Positions 41,101-47,100 of a stretch of 64,000 nt of DNA are shown in pieces. The stretch is taken from contig NC_065885.2 in assembly GCF_932274485.2 (NCBI RefSeq), positions 38,081,062 to 38,145,061 of the forward strand. The letters run 5' to 3'. This DNA is from Patella vulgata (taxonomy: Eukaryota > Mollusca > Gastropoda > Patellidae). The translations under genes were made by a program, and so were the position numbers. The stretch's first letter is position 1; every line of letters starts with the position of its first letter. The notes beneath the pieces were generated by a model. The model had not been told where the DNA came from, made no database searches, and was given only the letters and a program-made list of their open reading frames with translations.

Positions 41101-44100
41101 CCCATGTTTGATAGGTGGCGTTTCACTAAACGAGGAAGCGCAGTCTGCTGCTATTCTTGTTGCTTTATTTACATTTTTTTGCTAATTTTCCGAAGATTTG
41201 GGGGCCGTATGTGATGATACATGTCCAAAAAAAACAAAAAAACGTGGCTTATGTCACGACTAACTGCCTAGGAAGTGTTGAACTGCCTAGGAAGTGTTGG
41301 ACGTATTATTCAACGATGAAGATAGTGAACTCTGTGAAAATTTGATCACAGTTGTTGATGCTAAAAATCTGATTTGCAGATTCTGGCAGCTATATCAGTT
41401 TTAGTAGAAGCATCCAACACTGACGACACTGGGTCAAGTGAATACTCACACATCTAACTTTTTATGCATGTTAATTTACAGCTAAAAGGTGATAAACTGA
41501 AATTAATTTGAGTTGATATAATACTTTTTACTCACTTATTATAGACAACCAATAAAAATCTTAAGTTAGGTCGCAGTTGTGTATATCTAACTAATGTTGT
41601 AGTTTTACCTGTGCCTGCAAATAAGAGAACAACAATCTTGTAGAAGGGTGTATGCTTTTCCAGACACTGATACTGAAATATATACTTTGAGCACAGAATT
41701 ATTCAACACCTAAATCTCAAGCCCAGTCCTTGTCTGTTAACAGTACTGATAGAAAAACATGCAAAAACAACGTTTTTTAAAGATCTGTAAATCAAATGTG
41801 AACGGTGATAGCAAAATGAATCATAAGTCGCACAAGTAGATTTTAAATTATATGCTAATTTGTGTTCGAGTGCAAAAATTTTACAAATTTGGTTTTGACC
41901 ATTTTCAAATACTTTTATATGTTAAAATTCAGCCCGGCACACTTTACTAACAAAAGAACCTTGATAAAGGGTAGAAATGGAGCAATTAGTGAAGAGTAGT
42001 TTACTCAAAGTAGGTCAACTTACTCAAAGCCATAATTGACCAATTTTGCCAATGATGTAACCCATCTATCGCGATGTCTGATTGGTTGAACTTTAGCGAT
42101 GTCGTCGTAACCAAGATGACGGTTGCCTTTCGAGTCATCGTCAACAGACAGTAAATTATAAAGTTATGAATTAAAAGTGTAGTTAATTTTAAAAAATGTG
42201 TAGTTTTAGTAAACAAACTTCCCTTGTTTAAATTACGCTTTTTTGCGAAAGTGCAAACCGTGGCGAAATGTATGAAATTACGTTTGTTATGTTGAAATCT
42301 GATTTGTTAAAAATTGTGCCAGGTTTGATGGCAGTTTGTCATTTTTAACCATCTGGTTACTAAGGACTTATGTCATGCATAGTAAAAGCAAAAATTTTGA
42401 ACGTAATCTTTAAACAAAGTTTTCTGGTCTCACTGACTTTGAACTTGAATATTTTAACAATGGAGTAAGTCAGGTTATGACATTTTCTTTAAGATGACAC
42501 ATATAACTCATTTTTGAATGACTCATTTTGCTGTCACCGGTCACAAATATCAATATATGTTTTTTCATTGCTTTGAAGAAGTGAAACATGTTTGTAACTG
42601 AAGAAGACTATAAATGATTTATATAATATATTGACTTATGAAAGGTTACATGTAATGGTCAATTTCTATTATATCAATTTTGTCATTATTTGTATTCATA
42701 ATTAGAAAAAAAGCAAAGCTGACATAACTAATGTCATTTTCTACTGAAATAATCTACTTCAGCATCCTATTTCTGGAGACCTTTGTACAGGTAATTTTAA
42801 CCAGCGGCTGCCAGGCAAGATACGCCGACATTTTGCAAGAGATGGATAGAGAACAAGCTAAAAAAACAAAGCAATTTTTCGTACAATCAGGGGCCATAAT
42901 CCAGAAAGCTATGGTCTGAAATGCACAAATATCAAAAGGGACTGAGATGTTTGGGATATAAAGATATATTTTAAGTTTCATAAAAATCCGATAAAAATTG
43001 TGACCTCTAGAGGGTCCAAAATCTTTGTATTACATACTTTTACACAATTTGCGTAAAAAGAGCAAACATTTTGTTGTGCGGTTTTATTTCAACCTTCATA
43101 AAGGTGGAATGGTGATAAATTTAAACGTTTTTTTAAAATCGGATAAAAAATTGTGACCTCTAGAGAATCCACAAGATAAAAACATGATTTTTCGTACAAT
43201 CAGGGGCCATAATTCAGGAAGTTAAGATACGATATGCGCGAATATCGAAAGCAACCAATCTATTTGGGTTATAAACATGCACTTCAAGTTTCATCAAAAT
43301 CGGATCAAACTTGTGAGCTCTAGAGGGTCCACAACCTTGATATACCAGATGTTTACACTATTTGCATGCAAGGGGCGGCCATTTTGTCTGGCAGTTTTGG
43401 TCCGATTTTCACGAAATTCGAATTCAACCAACATTACGGTGTAACGGTGATATATTTGAATGTTTTTTTAAATCAGATAATTATTGTGACGTCTAGAGGG
43501 ATCACAAGCTAAAAACATGATTTTTTGTCCAATCAGGGGCCATAATTCGGGAAGTTAGAATCCGATATGCGCGAATATCGAAAGGAACCAAGGTCTTTGG
43601 GTTGTAAACGTGAATTTCAAGTTTCATCAAAATCGAGTTAAAATTGTGACCTCTAGAGGGTCCACAACCTTGATATACCATATTTTTACACTATTAGCAT
43701 ACCAGGGGCAGCCATTTTGTCCAGCAGTTTTGGTCCAATTTTCACGAAATTCAAACTCAACCATCATTAGGGTATAACAGTGATATAGTCAAACATTGTT
43801 TTAAATTGGATAAAAATTGTTACCTCTAGAAGGACCACAAGGTTAAAACACATATTTACATACAATCAAGGGCCATGATTAAGGAATTTATGATCCGATA
43901 TGCGCGAATATTGAAAGCAACCACGGTCTTTGGGTTATAAACACGTATTTAAAGTTCCATCAAAATCAGATGGAAATTGTGACCTCTAGATTGTCCACAA
44001 GCTAAAAACGTGATTTCTCGTACAATCAGGGGCCATAATCCATGAAGTTATGGTCTGATATATGCCAATATTGAAAGCAACCAAGATCTTTTGGAGATAA

Positions 44101-47100
44101 ACCTATAGTTCAAGTTTTCGTCAAAATCGCATAAGAATTGTGACCTGTAGAGTGTTCACATACAATTGTGGACGGACAGGGGCGACGACAATATACGTCC
44201 ACATGAAAATGTAGGCGTATACAAATTCAATAAATGAGTTTCCTAGCATGCAAAGAAAGTGGCAGGGAGATTTCCTTACAAAAATATCTCAAATGAAAGC
44301 TGAACATATATCTAAAGGGAGAAAACTCCAAATGTATTTGGTTGACTAAACGGAAATAAAAATGTAGGTACGTAGTAATTATAGAAAATGACCTGCAAAT
44401 GCAACAATTTTGATGATTTCTTTTTCCATTGGAGTATATTTAACAATTCTTAACTGTTCATGTGTTAATCTCACACTTGTATCACCAGTTCTACAATATA
44501 AATAAAATATCTATAAATAAAAGAGCCCAGTCATTGCAGAAAAGTATCTTTTTTAATTTCATTTGTTTAACCTTGAATCATTAACAAAATTGAGTTGTTC
44601 ATTGTATATGTAATCAGGTCACCATTAATATTTTACAAAATGCTTTAATTTATTGTAATTCTAATTCAACATGTAACTTATAAAAAAGGAAACCCTCCTT
44701 TCATTTACATTGTGTGTATTCAAATCAAATTCAACACGCTAGAAAATGATAATGATGTTTATGTCACTAACAAATGCTTGTCCACCTACAAACGCTTGTC
44801 CACTCAGGTAGCATTATCAGAATAATCATAATAAATAATATGAGAGCAATGTAAATCTGGTGTATTTTATTGTAAATGACTTAAACCTACCCATATTTAA
44901 TCAATGTTTGTTGACCTGTAGAACCTTTAATAGCATCTTGTAGCATACCATGATCGGATATTGAAGTATTCTCAAACAAATATACAGCATAAAACAGACG
45001 ATAATGCATACTGAAATAACAATACATGTAATTAATTGTGGCTGAGTGAGTAGGGTGTTGGCTCGCTAACCTGTAGGTCTCGTGTTCGATCCCTGCGTTG
45101 GCCAAGAAAGTGCATCTGTACTTTCCGGCATGACTCCCCCTTGTCAGTGATGTAGGATAGAGGGCCTGGCAAGGGACAACATATAGTCATTTGGTTGGGA
45201 TGAAACAACCGAGGTCCCTGTATACATTGGTGTTCACGTAAAAGAACACTGACAGTTGGAATTCGAAAATTTCCCTCATGGCATTCAGTAGCCCAGTAGG
45301 CAATCTGATTAAAACACAAATCCTATTTCGTTCAAAATTTGTTATATAACCCGCATTCTGGTTGATGGGAGAGATTAGCCGATGAAACGGTCTGTTGCTG
45401 CAAGTTCTTGTATGTATGCAGAAACATCAAAGCTGATTGGTTAATCAAATGCCTGATGTCATACAGTCAAAAGTCTCTTGTAAGACCCCTGACACGACCT
45501 CCCACTACAACCGGACAAATCTTCATGTAGTGGAGGCCATCGAAAGTATAAAAGATAGGTTGCCAGACAACAAAACATACGCCCACAGCAGCTAAATCGT
45601 CCGAGTGGTAAACAAGAATTAACACATACATGTATATATTCTTTTGTAGGTAATTGGGGGCATTTACAAGACAATTTCATACAGATCAGATTATAATTTT
45701 TGTTGTTTGAAGGTTCACAAGGTTCAACAAACTGAAAAAAGAGCCTTAACTCTGGAAGTAATTTACAGAAAATTTTGCAATTTGACAGGCTTTTTCGTTT
45801 TGCTAATTTAAATAATGCATATAAATTTCATTTTCATACAGATCGGATGATAACTTTTGTCATATGAACGTTCACAAGGTTCACAAAGTAAAACAAGGGC
45901 CATAACTCTAGAAATAATTGACGGAAATTGTTGAAATTAAATAGACCTCCATTTCACAAATTTAAATGATGCATATAAATTTCATACATATCGGATGATA
46001 ACTTTCATCAATCGAGCATTAACATGGTTGAATAAAGTGAAACAAGGGCCATAACTCTAGAAGTAATTATTGTAAATTGCTGAAATTCAATAGGCTTTGT
46101 GGTTTCACTAATCTAATATGCATATAAATTTCATACAGATTGGATGATAACTTTTAGCGTTAGAGCGTTCACATCAAGGTCCAACAAAGTGAAACAAGGG
46201 TCATAACTCTAGATGTAATAAACGGAAATAATTGAAATTAAATAGGCTTCTTCATCTCACTAATGTCAACAACATATATTAATTTTAAAACAATCGGATA
46301 TATACTCTTATATATCAAATTCCAACTGCCAAGGGATCTGTTACGTGCACGCCAATGTATACACAGGTCCTCTGTTTTTCATGCCATCAGAATGACTAAA
46401 CAGCTGTCCTTGTCACAGTCCCTCTTGATAACACCTCTTACTGCAAACAAACACTATTCTGGTTGCCAACTATTTTAATAAACTGGTTTTAAAATGCTGT
46501 GTGCATTTAAGAGCTTACCCATTCCATACACTAGGTGGTTTTCTTTTCATCATAGCATTCATCAATGTAGCCATACAATAGAAACATTCTAATACATCTG
46601 TAACTGGACACTGAGATGTTGTTTTTAATAAACAGTTTAATATGTTTTGTACATCTAAAACACTTTCCGATATCACTACTAAACATGCTATTATACTCCA
46701 TGGATTACACGTCTGAAATCATTAAAAGTTTGAAAATGAACCACTTAAATACAATATACGAGTCTGGATACACAAATTTGAATAAACTGGCGGGGAACCC
46801 CCAAAATAAAGGTGCACTCTAGCTAACCCCCTCCCACCCCCAACCCCTTCATACTTTACGATAAAAAATGTAGCTGACCTGCAATTCAATTTAAATGATA
46901 CAATGACCAATTCCAATTCCAGTCAATTTTAAAATAATTTGCAAAACTATCTGACATGAATGGCAAAGAATAAATTGTAGCTGGATGCCGGACCAAAGTA
47001 ACAATATCCACATTAAATGCTGTTGTAAACAATTACCTTGACTTTAATACAATCTGTTGCTTTTTCTTTAATAAGTTCACAAGCCCAGTTATATTTTGGA

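Noticed and set aside
40954-41345. 86- and 62-codon plus-strand ORFs in the FBH1 intron
   Set aside because: No recognisable motif, overlapping frames and AT-rich codon use typical of chance ORFs.
42798-44223. CRISPR-like array reading of regularly spaced repeats
   Set aside because: Units are 160-333 bp without short repeats and unique spacers, in a eukaryotic intron. They are tandem cores of a mobile element.
46640-46672. Acceptor at GTGTTTTAG as the start of FBH1 exon 4
   Set aside because: It gives a stop within six codons; the upstream TTTCAG acceptor at 46713-46714 keeps phase and restores a stretch conserved with human FBH1.
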